Part shown: in pieces, positions 27,990 to 28,091 of the stretch
Layout: each line of letters starts with the position of its first letter
Position numbering within the stretch: the first letter of the stretch is position 1
DNA from: a virus
Reading direction: 5' to 3' (one strand)
Length of the DNA stretch: 28,091 nt
IMG/VR virus record: IMGVR_UViG_3300042350_002942
Span: 1 to 28,091 of that record
Made by a program: the position numbers and the translations under genes
The notes under the pieces: generated by a model
What the model was told of the DNA's origin: nothing
Seen by the model: only the letters and a program-made list of their open reading frames with translations
The model's database searches: none

Positions 27990-28091
27990 CTACGTTATTT
28001 TTTTCACCATAGATCAAATAATCCGGATTAATAATCTTAGCAATTTTGTGTCTACTACCATCCAAAGATTTAACAACAACACCTTCGTGAG
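27976..28091 (-). CDS. RNA/DNA ligase, C-terminal fragment (gene cut by window edge)
   Basis: The frame enters from the right edge and ends at TAA (27976-27978). The visible 37 residues are HEGVVVKSLDGSRHKIAKII followed by NPDYLIYGE and a short tail. EGVVVK is motif IV of the covalent nucleotidyltransferase ligases, and the following K-x-K-like segment with NPDYL fits motif V near the end of the adenylation domain. Phage RNA ligases of this type repair tRNA breaks made by host defences. Which ligase family it is cannot be told from this fragment. Confidence 0.65.
   Translation of the reverse strand, partial: HEGVVVKSLDGSRHKIAKIINPDYLIYGEKNNVGDSH

Noticed and set aside
1-28091. tRNA or rRNA genes
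   Set aside because: I found no cloverleaf with a TTCRA arm or CCA-like acceptor, and no rRNA signature, by eye on either strand; a tRNA search program would be needed to exclude degenerate ones.

Overview
The window looks like part of the genome of a large tailed phage (or a closely related phage-like element) infecting a Bacteroidetes/Flavobacteriia host. All supportable genes lie on the minus strand, so transcription runs from right to left. Genes are packed with 1-nt gaps, ATGA/TAATG/GTGA overlaps and many very small ORFs. DNA is AT-rich, and starts lack obvious Shine-Dalgarno sequences. Several operon starts carry a Bacteroidetes-type TAnnTTTG -7 box. The genes are typical phage accessory and nucleotide-metabolism genes: thymidylate synthase, ClpP, P-loop kinase, HNH and GIY-YIG homing endonucleases, an AAA+ ATPase, an RNA-ligase end, SPFH, PcfJ-like, HAD and HD hydrolases. 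They sit beside Bacteroidetes-specific envelope genes: a TonB-dependent receptor, a T9SS-sorted beta-helix protein, a SprB-repeat protein and three lipoproteins. No structural, terminase or tail genes are visible, so phage identity is inferred from context. An integrated or plasmid-like form cannot be excluded.

Layout from right to left (the direction of transcription): (i) 28091-27976, the 3' end of a ligase gene, with a terminator at its stop; (ii) 27930-25505, two small genes, an AAA+ ATPase, a 50-aa membrane protein, a 96-aa protein and a coiled-coil protein, ending at a terminator near 25300; (iii) 25181-19978, a host-like envelope cassette of T9SS-sorted beta-helix protein plus TonB receptor in one operon, then a separately promoted SprB-repeat secreted protein; (iv) 19861-16910, small conserved phage genes with a HAD phosphatase and zinc-ribbon proteins; (v) 16778-12627, a PcfJ-like protein, a lipoprotein, a conserved 193-aa protein, a 2-TM protein and an SPFH/prohibitin protein; (vi) 12533-12151, two coupled ORFs sharing the N-terminal motif KLTESDL, one only 15 aa long; (vii) 12088-8935, an HD hydrolase of SpoT/MESH1 type, small unknowns, a possible primase-like protein and two homing endonucleases; (viii) 8887-1, a PHPT1/Janus-type phosphohistidine phosphatase homologue, two lipoproteins, two tandem repeat proteins, many small genes, ThyA, a P-loop kinase and ClpP.

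The most unusual element is the gene pair at 5367-7826. Both genes encode a related ~90-aa N-terminal domain followed by 11 and 15 copies of a 12-residue module (consensus VEDTIQNGVKHT) separated by unrelated linkers. In the first gene ten consecutive modules are spaced exactly 66 nt apart (36-nt repeat plus 30-nt spacer), which at DNA level imitates a Bacteroidetes CRISPR array, yet the whole array is one open reading frame and much repeat variation is synonymous. Other leads are a TAnnTTTR box only 4-5 nt before the ATG at five transcription-unit starts (possible leaderless mRNAs), the KLTESDL tag peptides, and the presence of TonB/T9SS envelope genes in a phage-like genome.
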